Source of the DNA: Flavobacterium phragmitis | GTDB lineage: Bacteria > Bacteroidota > Bacteroidia > Flavobacteriales > Flavobacteriaceae | Length of the DNA stretch: 64,000 nt | Assembly (NCBI RefSeq): GCF_900112575.1 | Contig: NZ_FOMH01000003.1 | Coordinates: 124,001 to 188,000, forward strand | Direction of reading: 5' to 3' | Part shown: one piece after another, positions 8,307 through 17,398 of the stretch | How positions within the stretch are numbered: the first letter of the stretch is position 1 | Layout of the letters: every line of letters starts with the position of its first letter | The notes under the pieces: generated by a model | Told to the model about the DNA's origin: nothing | Database searches by the model: none | The model's input: only the letters and a program-made list of their open reading frames with translations | Translations under genes and position numbers: made by a program

Positions 8307-10121
8307 TTATTTCCTCAATTTGAGTTTATACTTCATAACGTCCTTAAGCATCGATTTGTTCTTTTCATTAAAAGCAAGCAATTCTGATGCGATATCCGGT
8401 TTAATTGTAATCTGATCCGCTACAATTTCGTAAGCAATATTTTTGGTGATTTCTTCTAAGTCTTCATGTTTTTTGAACTCCTGTTTCATAACCTTTAAAA
8501 ACAACTCTGAATTCTCAGCCGAAACCTCTGATTCATAAATGGAAGTTATGGCTCCGGATAATTTCTCTGTTGATTCGATATTCACAAAATAGTTATTGAG
8601 GCAATTGAATGCATCTTTATTGCTTCTCCAGCCCGATATCAAAACTTCCTGTGCTCCTTCAATAATCTTAATTTTATCTTTATAAACAAAAGAGGCTTTT
8701 ACAAATTGATTACTCCCTTTATATTCCTCTATGACTTTACCATAAAACTTGTCCGCTTCCGGTTTGTCTTTTAGAATGGTGTACAAATCGCCCACTTTTT
8801 CGTTTTGATTGAGTTCTCTGTATAATTCAATTGCCTGTTTGTAAACATGTCCTTTTTCGTAACACTCTGCCGCTTTGTTTTTATTATTACAATATTTAAG
8901 ATGTACTGCTGCTGCTTCGCTATACAAATCGCCCTCTTCCAAAACATCAGCTGCTTTATAATAATTTTTAAGCAGTTTCATATACACATGAGCAGCCTTG
9001 GCGTAATCTTTTCGTTCTTTAAATTCTTCAGCCATTTTTTCATATCGGTTTTGTATAGTCGAAAAACGCTCCGAATCGATCAGAGCTGAACCTCCAGAAC
9101 CCGATGGTTGACGTTTTGGCGCTGAATAACTTCTGGAAGAACCAGCTGAGCCACTGTCATTTACAGCCATGGCAATAATTAACACAAGTGCACCTAAAAT
9201 CAAAACTAAAGCGACAAAAGGATTCATCCCACTACTACTAGTGCCTGAGGAAGAGCAACTTCTCATGTTTAACAAAAAAATCGATGCAAAAGCTAACGTC
9301 AAAACAATAGTAAAAGCTCCACATCCGGAATCGGTGGATTCATTTATCGTCTTTCCGCCTCCTCCTGAAAAAGAACCACCAGCACCAGCAGCAGAACCTG
9401 AACCAATTCCTTCAAAAGAAAGCTTTCCGCCAAATCCACCTCTTGCTGTTTTTAAGGTATCCAGAGGAATAGCCATTTTTAAAGCCAGTTCTGGATTTTT
9501 ATCCAGAAGCTCCAAAAACTTATCCGTTTCTTTCTGATTTCCTTGCATTAACTTTTCCATATCAAATGGCAATTCTTCTAAAGCTTCATCATTAGAAAAT
9601 GGTTTTTCTATTGATTCGAGAATCTCTTCCGTATTGGCTTCGTAACGTAACGACTCTATATGCAGCGGAATATAAACTGTTTTGGAAGGTTCGAGTATAT
9701 CAATTTCTTTCAAAATTGGCGTTTCAAGCAAATCAATCCAGGAAACCTCGTCCTTCAATTCCACCAATCCAATATCAGGATGCATGAAATGATAATGTTC
9801 AGAAAATAAACTGTGCCACTCAGCCTTTGTTAGCTGAGGAGTCACAATTGTATTTTCGGGAATGAACAATTTATTTTCTATCAATTGACAATAATAGTTC
9901 TTTCCGATAGTATCAATTTTAGTCCGACTCTGATCCAAAACTAACAAACAACCAAACAACTCATTGACATTTGCTCCCGGAACCGGAAAAGCTTTGACCA
10001 AATGGAACGGTAATCCAATACTCTGAATTTCCTGAAGCCATACTTTGGCCAAACCGCTTTTTATAAAAACACCTCCTTTGGGAAATGTATTTTTAGTATT
10101 TATTCTAAGTTTAAGTTCCAT
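8307..10121 (-). CDS. MoxR-vWA-beta-propeller ternary system protein, bpX6-like with TPR-like tail
   Basis: 604 residues, last gene of a five-gene minus-strand operon. It overlaps the preceding gene by 11 bases, so the two are translationally coupled. Residues about 1-170 resemble the small globular domain named bpX6 in MoxR-vWA-propeller systems. A Gly/Ser-rich stretch follows (about 230-262), then two hydrophobic helices (about 270-312), so the protein is probably membrane-anchored. The C-terminal half (about 355-480) is a series of helical pairs of A-x-x-Y-x-K/E type, similar to tetratricopeptide or alpha-solenoid repeats. Known of these systems: the MoxR ATPase and vWA pair act as a chaperone-like remodeller. 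That this protein tethers the complex to the membrane is inference. The bpX subclass is tentative. Confidence 0.65.
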   Translation of the reverse strand: MELKLRINTKNTFPKGGVFIKSGLAKVWLQEIQSIGLPFHLVKAFPVPGANVNELFGCLLVLDQSRTKIDTIGKNYYCQLIENKLFIPENTIVTPQLTKAEWHSLFSEHYHFMHPDIGLVELKDEVSWIDLLETPILKEIDILEPSKTVYIPLHIESLRYEANTEEILESIEKPFSNDEALEELPFDMEKLMQGNQKETDKFLELLDKNPELALKMAIPLDTLKTARGGFGGKLSFEGIGSGSAAGAGGSFSGGGGKTINESTDSGCGAFTIVLTLAFASIFLLNMRSCSSSGTSSSGMNPFVALVLILGALVLIIAMAVNDSGSAGSSRSYSAPKRQPSGSGGSALIDSERFSTIQNRYEKMAEEFKERKDYAKAAHVYMKLLKNYYKAADVLEEGDLYSEAAAVHLKYCNNKNKAAECYEKGHVYKQAIELYRELNQNEKVGDLYTILKDKPEADKFYGKVIEEYKGSNQFVKASFVYKDKIKIIEGAQEVLISGWRSNKDAFNCLNNYFVNIESTEKLSGAITSIYESEVSAENSELFLKVMKQEFKKHEDLEEITKNIAYEIVADQITIKPDIASELLAFNEKNKSMLKDVMKYKLKLRK

Positions 10122-12651
10122 TTTGTCTTACATTTTTTATAAACGGATCTAGATATTTCTCCAGAAATTCTTGCTCTTTTATACTCCTCAGGAAAGAATC
10201 TGTAATAAAATAATCGTTACCGGAATATTCTGTTTCCGAAGCCATAATTGTCCTTGCGTTTACAATAAAAGGAACATAAAACTTTGGAATATCTTCTTTA
10301 CTGCTTTCAAATATCAAAATTCCGTCTTTATTCCTTACCCGACTTCCGTCCTTAGACTCAAAAGACAAGGTTTCGATGTAGCAAATTGCTCCGTTACTTT
10401 CTATCGTACTTTTCAACGCTTCGGCTTCCTGTCTTTTTACATCATTTAAAATAACACCTAGCTCTTCATCTACAACAGCTTTACTTTCAGCTAAAGTTTT
10501 AGCTGTATGTTGTTTTATTATTTTAACAAGATTGATAGCCGATGCTCCTTTGTTTTTCAGAATAAGATTTACTTTTTCATCAAATTGTATGGAAGGGTGT
10601 TTCCAGTCTTGAGCATGATAACCTCTCTTAGAAAACTCTAAGTGCATTAAGCTAAATCCGTTAATTGTGATTTCATCATTTACAATTGACAATCCTTTTA
10701 GTTTTTTTATGACACTGTATTTGAATTTACTATTCATAAAATTTTGAACAAAAGAATTTTGTTTTATGCTATAATTCACAAAAGCATCATTAATCAAATT
10801 ACTGAACTCAGATTTCATTTTTATCAAACCGTCATCGACACGCCAATAGCTTGTACCATCAGTCAAATAAAACTCATTCTTATAGCCAAAAACATTAACT
10901 TTTAAATCATTAAAATCTTCATTAGAAACCAAATTACTTTTTAACTCCTGTTTATCAATATTATAAACACTAATTTTTGGAGTCGAATCGCTTACATAAC
11001 ACAACAGAAATCTCTCACCTTTTCCATTGGTTTTTATTGCAAAGTCTCCTTTATCGAAAGGAAGATTTGAAGCCACTTTTTTAAATCCTTTGTTGAACTC
11101 ATTACTGACAAACCAGTATAAATTTCCATTCAAGTAGGTATAAAAATCTGTGCCGTAATAAAAAATATTCTGATAACTTCTCTCGATTGGAAATAAAAGC
11201 GGAATATCATCGAACTCTGTTTCAGAAGATCTGCGACGTGGTAAATCTTTCTTCTCTTTATTCCACAATTCCTCTAACGGCATTATAATATGCTGAAGCA
11301 TCTTTTTGCCTTTGTTCTGATTTTTATACACTTTGATGCCTTCGATTTCCATTTCAAAAACATACTTAATCTCAGTATAATAAGTACTTATCACGTTTTT
11401 CATTGCCGTGAGTTTCAAACTATCTTCTGAAGAAAAAAGAAATACTTCCTGATTTTTACTGTTGATTTTATTTTGCTGAAAAAACGATTCAAGTCCTTCT
11501 GAACAATCCAGTTTACCACTAAGTTCGCTCAACGCTTCAATAACATCATGAACGTTTTCTAACGGAACTTCTTTATAATCCTGTCCTGCTATAAAAACTC
11601 TGCATTTAATATCCGTTTTGGGATGTCTTGCAATCGCAATCGCCGAAGCAAAAGACAGAATCTTAGGATTTCCCCAGTTTTTTAACGAACTGTCGATAAT
11701 CAGAATACGTTCAAACTTATCGGCTTCCGGTGGAACTTCTCTTTGAATGTAAAGTGCTTCGTTATTGGCGATTCTGGACATAAAAACGTCATCATCATAA
11801 GCAAATTCAGAAATTACCAGTTTATCAAAATCACCTTTGTTGGTCAAATCCGAGATTCCTCCTAAAGGCTGTTCACTCGGATGATTATGATGCAACGGAA
11901 TATGAAGTCCTGACCACAGTCGCTTGATAAGACTTCCGACATAAAACGTGCGGTCATCCTGTATAAGTTGTTCTATAAAAGTAGCGGTATCAGCAAGATT
12001 TTCCTCTTCTAAAATTTCTTCGTTCAGCTTGCCTTTTACCTCTTCATGCGGATTATTCTCCATCGCAGACAAAATCGACTCCACCGTTGGAAAGTTCTTT
12101 TTAAGCAAAGCCAGCGTTCTGAAATCTTTTATAAAATTGGCATTATTAAAAGGTTCTTTTACACCTGCCCTTACCAAATGATGTCTGTGCTCTTTGTACT
12201 CTTCCAGAAGCTTTTTTGCTTTTTCTGAAGAAATTCTGTTGTGACAACCATCAAAAATAGTCTGAAACATTTTCAGTCTTTTCTCACCGGTTTTATATTC
12301 ATCTGGCAAGGCTGCAAGCTGTCTCATAAAACCAATACTAGCACCTAATCGAAACGAATGTTCTACAGGAAAAGATTTGGTTATTTCTATACCTTTTGCC
12401 CAATTTTGAATTTTGTCAATAGTTTCTTTACTATCGTGATTGGTTGCCGTAATAGCCAATAAAAGGGTTCCGAATGGCGGGAAATTAGTATCAGAAAGCG
12501 CTTCTAAAACTTCAAAGACAAATTTCTCATAACCAATGGTTTGTCCATTCGGAATTGTAATCGTTTCAAATACACTATCCGGAGAAAATATCTGATTTTC
12601 CCATTCCCAAAAATAGTCTGTAAACGATTGAAAATATCTTTGAAATTCCAT
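10111..12651 (-). CDS. vWA and beta-propeller protein of a MoxR ternary system
   Basis: 846 residues. The N-terminal 260 residues are helical. A vWA-like Rossmann region spans about 313-440; its first strand ends I-L-I-I-D-S-S (D320, S321, S322), a degenerate form of the D-x-S-x-S MIDAS motif. Residues about 485-670 show short repeats (Y-Y-G-T-D-F-Y-T-Y, G-N-L-Y-W-F, K-N-E-F-Y-L-T-D-G-T-S-Y-W-R) that fit an incomplete beta-propeller. Residues about 693-760 closely follow the C-terminal domain of ribosomal protein L7/L12 (a hydrophobic strand, A-x-x-L-V-K-I-I-K, T-L-A-E-S-K-A-V-V-D, E-A-E-A-L-K-x-x-I-E-x-x-G-A). Known: vWA partners couple to MoxR AAA ATPases. The L7/L12-like module is my observation. 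Confidence 0.75.
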   Translation of the reverse strand: MEFQRYFQSFTDYFWEWENQIFSPDSVFETITIPNGQTIGYEKFVFEVLEALSDTNFPPFGTLLLAITATNHDSKETIDKIQNWAKGIEITKSFPVEHSFRLGASIGFMRQLAALPDEYKTGEKRLKMFQTIFDGCHNRISSEKAKKLLEEYKEHRHHLVRAGVKEPFNNANFIKDFRTLALLKKNFPTVESILSAMENNPHEEVKGKLNEEILEEENLADTATFIEQLIQDDRTFYVGSLIKRLWSGLHIPLHHNHPSEQPLGGISDLTNKGDFDKLVISEFAYDDDVFMSRIANNEALYIQREVPPEADKFERILIIDSSLKNWGNPKILSFASAIAIARHPKTDIKCRVFIAGQDYKEVPLENVHDVIEALSELSGKLDCSEGLESFFQQNKINSKNQEVFLFSSEDSLKLTAMKNVISTYYTEIKYVFEMEIEGIKVYKNQNKGKKMLQHIIMPLEELWNKEKKDLPRRRSSETEFDDIPLLFPIERSYQNIFYYGTDFYTYLNGNLYWFVSNEFNKGFKKVASNLPFDKGDFAIKTNGKGERFLLCYVSDSTPKISVYNIDKQELKSNLVSNEDFNDLKVNVFGYKNEFYLTDGTSYWRVDDGLIKMKSEFSNLINDAFVNYSIKQNSFVQNFMNSKFKYSVIKKLKGLSIVNDEITINGFSLMHLEFSKRGYHAQDWKHPSIQFDEKVNLILKNKGASAINLVKIIKQHTAKTLAESKAVVDEELGVILNDVKRQEAEALKSTIESNGAICYIETLSFESKDGSRVRNKDGILIFESSKEDIPKFYVPFIVNARTIMASETEYSGNDYFITDSFLRSIKEQEFLEKYLDPFIKNVRQNGT

Positions 12652-12658
12652 TTTTATT

Positions 12659-13357
12659 TTATGAAAAAGTTAAGCGAAATGAACTAATTGATAGTGGTTT
12701 AATATTTTGTTTGGGAATAGAGGAATAACTATTATCCTTATTCCAGAGTATTAGGTTTTTATCGAAAGGATTTACTTTATCCTTCAATGTATGAGTCAAA
12801 ACAGGCCATTCAAAATCATATCCTGAAGGCACTAAAAAATCATTCTTCTGCCAAAAGGTATTTCCTTTTAAAGGCAACAAAGGTTTTCCGATAATCAATG
12901 CTTTATTATGGATTACAACCCATTGCAAAGGTTCCAGTCGAAATTTTGGAGCTGATTCGATATACGCTTTCAATTCCTGATATTCTACCAGTAAAGCCTG
13001 TGCTTCTTTTTCCTCTTCTGATCGTTTTAATCGAGTCTGAAGCTTCTGATTTATACCAAAAAAGTTATGATTGAAATTCGGCAACGAAACGGGCAAACCT
13101 CTCAAAACCGGCGACCATAACAAACCCGAAGGCAGTTTTTTTGTTGGTAATTGTTTTCCTCTTTCGAACAACAAATTTTCTTTTAACTCGTATATTTTGG
13201 TATACGGAATCTGAAGAAGTTCAGCCGAGTCGATTTGTTCGGCTGAGAACTCTTTTATCCAGATGGTACTGGCCTCAAAAGCAATTTTGAGATTCTCCCA
13301 ATGTCGTATTGCCCCAAGAAAATCCTTATGTTCTTTATTAATTTCTAAAAAGTACAT
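12659..13357 (-). CDS. bpX-type accessory protein of a MoxR ternary system
   Basis: 232 residues from the chosen start. An upstream in-frame ATG at 13387 would overlap the MoxR gene by 28 bases. I prefer ATG 13357 because it follows the MoxR stop by 2 bases and begins M-Y-F-L-E-I. No catalytic motif is visible. The middle contains a predicted helix with alternating charge (about 105-140), flanked by Trp- and Pro-containing beta-like segments. The C-terminal half has strand-like repeats (W-V-V-I-H-N-K-A-L-I-I-G-K-P and G-N-T-F-W-Q-K). Position between MoxR and the vWA-propeller gene fits one of the small bpX subunits; which one I cannot say. Confidence 0.6.
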   Translation of the reverse strand: MYFLEINKEHKDFLGAIRHWENLKIAFEASTIWIKEFSAEQIDSAELLQIPYTKIYELKENLLFERGKQLPTKKLPSGLLWSPVLRGLPVSLPNFNHNFFGINQKLQTRLKRSEEEKEAQALLVEYQELKAYIESAPKFRLEPLQWVVIHNKALIIGKPLLPLKGNTFWQKNDFLVPSGYDFEWPVLTHTLKDKVNPFDKNLILWNKDNSYSSIPKQNIKPLSISSFRLTFS

Positions 13358-13359
13358 TT

Positions 13360-14490
13360 TTAAATAGTTTGCAGAATTTTTTGCCACAAAGATTCTATAT
13401 GTTCCTGAATATATTTTTTCTTTTCAACGTCTTTAATCCAGTCGCAACGGGTTTGAATGTATCTTAATTTATCTTTGATTACATTTTGTTCTTCAAAAGA
13501 AAGACTGTCATCCTGCCATTTTTCAATCAGATAATTTACTTCTTTCATCACACTTTCGGCATCTGGTGTTTTGTTGTACATCGCCTGCGGATGGGCTTCT
13601 GCAGAAGTATCTTTTTCGATAATTTTATTGATGATTCCTTCCAGAATTTCAATTTGCTCTTCGTTATCCCAAATGTATTTCAGTACCCAGAAATCCGACA
13701 CAATCGATTCTTTTCTACCACACATTAAAGCACTTGCCGCAATAAGGTTTTGAAGTTTTACAGCGCGTCGGTCAGAAACTTTGATTCCAGTGTTTCGAAG
13801 GCTGTGAATAATATCTACATATTCATTTCGTGTAGCACTCAAATCAACCTGACGGCAAAGTTTTTGCAATTCGCGAACCTCATCTGCCGAAATAGTTGGC
13901 ACTTCTTCCGTTACCGAACCTTCCAGTTTCCATCCCGCAAGTAATACCTGATGCAGTAAATCTGGTTCTACATAATCACATTTTATACGAATCAGAAAAC
14001 GGTCCAACAAAGCATTTAACGACTCATCTTCGGGCATAAGGTTACTTGCGCCAACGAACATCAACGCTGGCAATTTTTTAGTTTCTTTACCACGACGAAA
14101 GATTTTTTCGTTAAGCGCCATCAACAAACTATTCAAGATAGCCGAATTGGCGTTAAAAATCTCATCCAAGAAAACCATCGAAGCTTCTGGCATCATTCCG
14201 TCAGTATTCGTAATCAATTCTCCTTCTTTCAATTTTCGAATATCAAACGGTCCAAAAATCTCGTTTGGTTCTGTAAAACGCGTCAACAGATATTCGAAAT
14301 TTTTGTCGCCCTCGATTCCTTTAGAAAGCGACCTTACGATAGCACTTTTTGCCGTTCCCGGGGGGCCAAGCAAAAAGGCATTTTCCCTTGCCAGTAATCC
14401 AATTCCCAATAAATCGATGATTTCATTTTTTCCAACAAAAGTGTCTTTGATATGTTTTAAAACGGCATTTAATTTAGCTGTAGCATTCAT
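13360..14490 (-). CDS. MoxR-family AAA+ ATPase
   Basis: 376 residues. Walker A is GPPGTAKS (G42-S49), followed by a signature L-L-T-R-F-T-E-P-N-E-I-F-G. Walker B is M-V-F-L-D-E-I-F. Sensor 1 lies at F-V-G-A-S-N, and L-D-R-F-L-I-R-I follows as the arginine-finger and sensor region. The C-terminal 140 residues form the helical lid and an extension with a long charged helix. MoxR ATPases act with vWA proteins as cytoplasmic remodelling machines. The vWA-propeller partner is two genes downstream, and the upstream gene at 14524 stops 34 bases before this start, so the operon is tight. Confidence 0.92.
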   Translation of the reverse strand: MNATAKLNAVLKHIKDTFVGKNEIIDLLGIGLLARENAFLLGPPGTAKSAIVRSLSKGIEGDKNFEYLLTRFTEPNEIFGPFDIRKLKEGELITNTDGMMPEASMVFLDEIFNANSAILNSLLMALNEKIFRRGKETKKLPALMFVGASNLMPEDESLNALLDRFLIRIKCDYVEPDLLHQVLLAGWKLEGSVTEEVPTISADEVRELQKLCRQVDLSATRNEYVDIIHSLRNTGIKVSDRRAVKLQNLIAASALMCGRKESIVSDFWVLKYIWDNEEQIEILEGIINKIIEKDTSAEAHPQAMYNKTPDAESVMKEVNYLIEKWQDDSLSFEEQNVIKDKLRYIQTRCDWIKDVEKKKYIQEHIESLWQKILQTI

Positions 14491-14523
14491 TATTTACTTC
14501 TATTATATTAATTCTTTTATTTT

Positions 14524-15150
14524 TTAAAGCTGGACCCAAAATAGTTTTTGATAATCTCCAAATCCTATTTCTAATTGTTTTTTTATAAAATCAGATTGTG
14601 CCCATTTTATAGATTTTCTTTGTACAATTCGGTCAACATAAAGTTGAAGCAAACAATCATTTGCCGCAACTACATCAAAACTTATATTTTCAGCATCTAA
14701 ATCAGATCCAATCGCCGAATAATGAAACTGGATTAAATGCTGTTCTAAAATCTCAATAATCAAATCTTCTGGATCAATCTTCCTTATTTCTGTTATAATC
14801 TGAGGCAAAAAACGAAGACACAAATCTGCCGAAATAATTGCCGAAGCATCTATTTCTCCCATATAAAAGGGCAAAAGTTTTTTTAAATCGCTCATTTTAT
14901 GCTCTCTATGCAACAAAAGTTCTGTGGCCAAATATACAGTTCTGGCAGCCCACAAAGCAGCTCCTGAATTAAAATCAGGTGCTTTGCCAGGATATTCTAA
15001 AATTTCATTTTCATATTCTGTTTCCAGAAACAAAACGGCTTCGGTTTCCTCTGTTTCGGCAATTGTAATTAGTTTATCATACAAAATAACCTGCTCAATG
15101 GTTCTGAGATGATAAATAGTATCCAAAAAAGGCGTTTTTATTTTCTCCAT
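14524..15150 (-). CDS. Helical first gene of the MoxR ternary operon (bpX4-like)
   Basis: 208 residues, almost entirely predicted alpha-helical, acidic, without signal peptide or membrane segment. Recognisable landmarks are W-A-A-R-T-V-Y-L-A-T-E-L-L-L-H-R at about 69-84 and L-P-F-Y-M-G-E-I-D-A-S-A-I-I-S-A-D at about 91-107. As the first gene of the operon, with 33 bases to the MoxR gene, it is most likely the helical accessory subunit found in these systems. I assign it on context and composition, not on a motif, so the bpX4 label is weak. Confidence 0.55.
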   Translation of the reverse strand: MEKIKTPFLDTIYHLRTIEQVILYDKLITIAETEETEAVLFLETEYENEILEYPGKAPDFNSGAALWAARTVYLATELLLHREHKMSDLKKLLPFYMGEIDASAIISADLCLRFLPQIITEIRKIDPEDLIIEILEQHLIQFHYSAIGSDLDAENISFDVVAANDCLLQLYVDRIVQRKSIKWAQSDFIKKQLEIGFGDYQKLFWVQL

Positions 15151-15231
15151 ATTGTTAATTATACCTATTTTGAATCGGGTATTTTTTTAAAGAAAGTAAT
15201 TTCCCGTCTCATACGAAAAATTGTACAGGAA

Positions 15232-15265
15232 CAAATATATTATTAAATCCGAACCTTTGTTCAAA
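15232..15265 (-). promoter_or_regulatory. Promoter of the MoxR ternary operon
   Basis: On the minus strand, TATATTTG (15232-15239) matches the TAnnTTTG -7 box. TTTG lies 22 bases upstream (15262-15265), within the usual 17-23 spacing of Flavobacterium promoters. The leader to the first ATG is about 75 bases. Confidence 0.55.
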
Positions 15266-15305
15266 TATTATTTTTAGCTTTTGCAATTGTTTTTAACAAA
15301 AAAGA

Positions 15306-15335
15306 GAAACTACAGCTGCTAACAACTGCAGTTTC
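15306..15335 (-). terminator. Hairpin downstream of the exonuclease gene
   Basis: On the minus strand a 10-bp stem (15326-15335 with 15306-15315, one G-U pair) has a 10-base loop and is followed by a T-rich run. It lies about 330 bases after the exonuclease stop, so it may close that transcript and insulate the MoxR operon. Apart from this and a palindromic repeat, the 15151-15661 gap shows no gene. Confidence 0.5.
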
Positions 15336-15532
15336 CTTCTACAGCTATCAACCATGCATTTTGATACCTGTTTTCAACAAATTATACCAATTGTATTTAT
15401 TAAATAATTCTAAATATTCTGGTATAATGCCGATGTAATATGAAAATAGAACAATGCAATTGGTCTATATTGAATATACAATCGGGATTAAATTCTAATT
15501 TGACTGTCTGCCATGCAGACTATTTTTTTTTA

Positions 15533-15620
15533 ATGCCACAGATTAAAAAGATTTTAAAGATTTTTAATCAAACTAATTCCATTTCTTTTAATCTGTGTTA
15601 ATTCATATAATCTGTGGCAA
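15533..15620. repeat. Palindromic intergenic repeat (CCACAGATTAAA type)
   Basis: gccacagattaaa at the left arm is mirrored by ataatctgtggca at the right arm, with a second inner pair (taaagatttttaatc against tttaatctgtg). This is one of the common inverted intergenic repeats of Flavobacterium. It is non-coding and could fold as a hairpin in either transcript. Confidence 0.65.
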
Positions 15621-15661
15621 AATTTTGATTAAGTATATGATGCTACACATAATCATAAATT

Positions 15662-16207
15662 CTAATTTTTAAGACACCAGTGCAAAATCTTAGCAATATT
15701 TTTGGCATCATCAATTCCGCGGTGATGTGTTCCTTCTAACGGAATATTCAATAATTGCAGAGCGCCATTCATTCCCGTTGGTTTAACCAAACCGAACTTT
15801 TCGGCAAAATGTTCTTTTACATTGATATGTTCTTCTCCCATCGGATAAGAAATACCAAACGATCTGCATTGCTTCGTTAGCATATTTAAATCGTACTGAC
15901 CGTAACTTGCCCAAGTATACAAATCGGGATTATACTCATCAATAAGCTGATTAATAGCATCTTCAAAACTGACTCCTTTCGTATCAAGTAAATCCTGAGT
16001 AATCGTGGTCAATTCGGTACAAAATAAACTAACACTCGAGCGCTGAGGCTTTACTAAAATTCCTTTATTCTTAGAAATTGCTCCAGTCTCTGTATCTAAT
16101 ACAGCCAAACCAATTTCTATAATTTCATTTTGCTGACCGCTCGGAACCGCGCTCTGCCAGCATGTGGCTTCTAAATCAATGATGATGATTTTATCTGTAG
16201 TTTTCAT
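15662..16207 (-). CDS. DEDDh-type 3'-5' exonuclease (Eri1/KapD-like)
   Basis: 181 residues, a single RNase T/exonuclease III domain. The catalytic set is visible: D11 and E13 in I-I-I-D-L-E-A-T, the second Asp in A-S-Y-G-Q-Y-D-L-N-M-L, and H-H-R-G-I-D-D-A-K-N near the C-terminus giving the final His and Asp. The E-A-T-C-W start is typical of the Eri1/KapD-like subgroup, which trims structured RNA 3' ends, rather than of DNA polymerase epsilon subunits. It lies at the edge of the RNA-processing island, so RNA end trimming is attractive, but it is separately transcribed and DNA substrates cannot be excluded. Confidence 0.88.
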   Translation of the reverse strand: MKTTDKIIIIDLEATCWQSAVPSGQQNEIIEIGLAVLDTETGAISKNKGILVKPQRSSVSLFCTELTTITQDLLDTKGVSFEDAINQLIDEYNPDLYTWASYGQYDLNMLTKQCRSFGISYPMGEEHINVKEHFAEKFGLVKPTGMNGALQLLNIPLEGTHHRGIDDAKNIAKILHWCLKN

Positions 16208-16310
16208 TTTTTTTTAAAATTTTTAAATAATTGTGTTTAATTTTTTTAATGGCAAAGGACGCAATCCCGATAGCTATTGGGATACGCAAAGGAACGCTAA
16301 GATTTTTTCG

Positions 16311-16430
16311 CACAGTTTGTCATTTCGACCGAAGGGAGAAATCACACGCGGGATTCGACAAAGATTGGCGACATTTTATGCGGAGTTTCCAGTGTGATTT
16401 CTCCCTTCGGTCGAAATGACAAACTTTGTG
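16311..16430. repeat. MITE-like 120-bp inverted-repeat element, copy 1
   Basis: The outer arms, about 37 bases each (16311-16347 and 16392-16430), are near-perfect inverted repeats containing tttcgaccgaagggagaaat. A 44-base centre holds ttcgacaaagattgg. Two more copies are at 37798-37913 and 49180-49291 with the same arms and centre. The gap 16208-16569 otherwise contains only fragments of the GCCACAAAGGCAC-type and TCCCGATAGC-type repeats. Confidence 0.8.
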
Positions 16431-16569
16431 GTTACTTTGAGTTTAAAGATTTTTTTCACGCTACCGATAGCTATCGGGATTACAGATTGTGCAGATTTTT
16501 TATAATCTTTTAATCCTTTTAATCAGTGGCTAAAAAACTTTGTGACTTAGCGCCTTTGTAGCAGAAAAA

Positions 16570-17073
16570 TTAGAAAAACATGCTTTTAATATCTCGAAAG
16601 AAACTTCTTTTCTTAGATTTTTTTTCAGGCTTCTCTTTTTTCAGAGCATTTTTCTTTTCCAAAACAGCTTTAATTTTCTCAAGCTTTTTTGCTGGTTTTG
16701 CTTCTTCTTTTTTAGAAGTTTCATAAAACTTTTTGAAAGGTCTTGGCTCAAAATCGACCATAATAGCTGCCATGTTTATAGCGTCAATGTTTGACAGATC
16801 TGTTTCTCCTTTAAAGAAGGTTTCAATAGGTCTGAATTTATCTTTCTTCTCCTTGAACTTATTCTTTTTGGCGTGATCAAAATCCAGAGACAGGAAGTTA
16901 CTGAAGACATTCAAGTCATCCTTCGTTGGATTATTTTCGAAAATAAGCCAACACAAATCACGAAGTTTACCACGAGAAGGCTTGTACAAATAATCAAAGT
17001 ATTGACCGCCTTTTTCTGTCTCGTATTTATTTCTAATTGCTTTTTTATATTTTTCTAGTGTATTGTTTTGCAT
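16570..17073 (-). CDS. Lysine-rich hypothetical protein
   Basis: 167 residues, strongly basic. The N-terminal 110 residues look globular and helical (LEKYKKAIRNKYETEKGGQY at 6-25, L-W-L-like pattern C-W-L-I-F-E-N). The last 50 residues are a Lys/Glu tail ending in a short aromatic segment. No known motif is recognised. The Lys-rich tail could bind nucleic acid. It is followed upstream by the 51-residue ORF and the slipin gene on the same strand, so the three may form one transcript. Confidence 0.6.
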   Translation of the reverse strand: MQNNTLEKYKKAIRNKYETEKGGQYFDYLYKPSRGKLRDLCWLIFENNPTKDDLNVFSNFLSLDFDHAKKNKFKEKKDKFRPIETFFKGETDLSNIDAINMAAIMVDFEPRPFKKFYETSKKEEAKPAKKLEKIKAVLEKKNALKKEKPEKKSKKRSFFRDIKSMFF

Positions 17074-17185
17074 GGTATTTTTTCTTTTGCAATTCTTAGG
17101 AATCTCAGGAAAAACAAGGTTCTTCTTGAGATTCCAGTAGTATGCAAAGCCTTAAAAACACCTTTACTTTACTGGATAAATACCT

Positions 17186-17341
17186 CTAAATTAGATAATC
17201 TCTAGATTTCACCTTCTCTTTCCATTGCTTAATGTGCTCCGCATTTACCTCTTTGCTCGAGGCAAACGCAGATTCACTAAGCTCAACTATACCGTCCTGA
17301 CCAAACTGATGGTACGACGTAAAAACTATTTCTTGATTCAT
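17186..17341 (-). CDS. Small 51-residue hypothetical protein
   Basis: ATG at 17341-17339, TAG at 17188-17186. The protein starts M-N-Q-E-I-V-F-T-S-Y-H-Q-F-G and contains a charged amphipathic C-terminal half (A-E-H-I-K-Q-W-K-E-K-V-K). It fills most of the gap between the slipin gene and the Lys-rich gene on the same strand, and codon choice looks like its neighbours. No family is recognised. It could also be a chance ORF. Confidence 0.5.
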   Translation of the reverse strand: MNQEIVFTSYHQFGQDGIVELSESAFASSKEVNAEHIKQWKEKVKSRDYLI

Positions 17342-17398
17342 CCTTAAATTTTTATTATTAAACTTAAACTATCAACATTTACTGTTAAAGGTTTCTAT

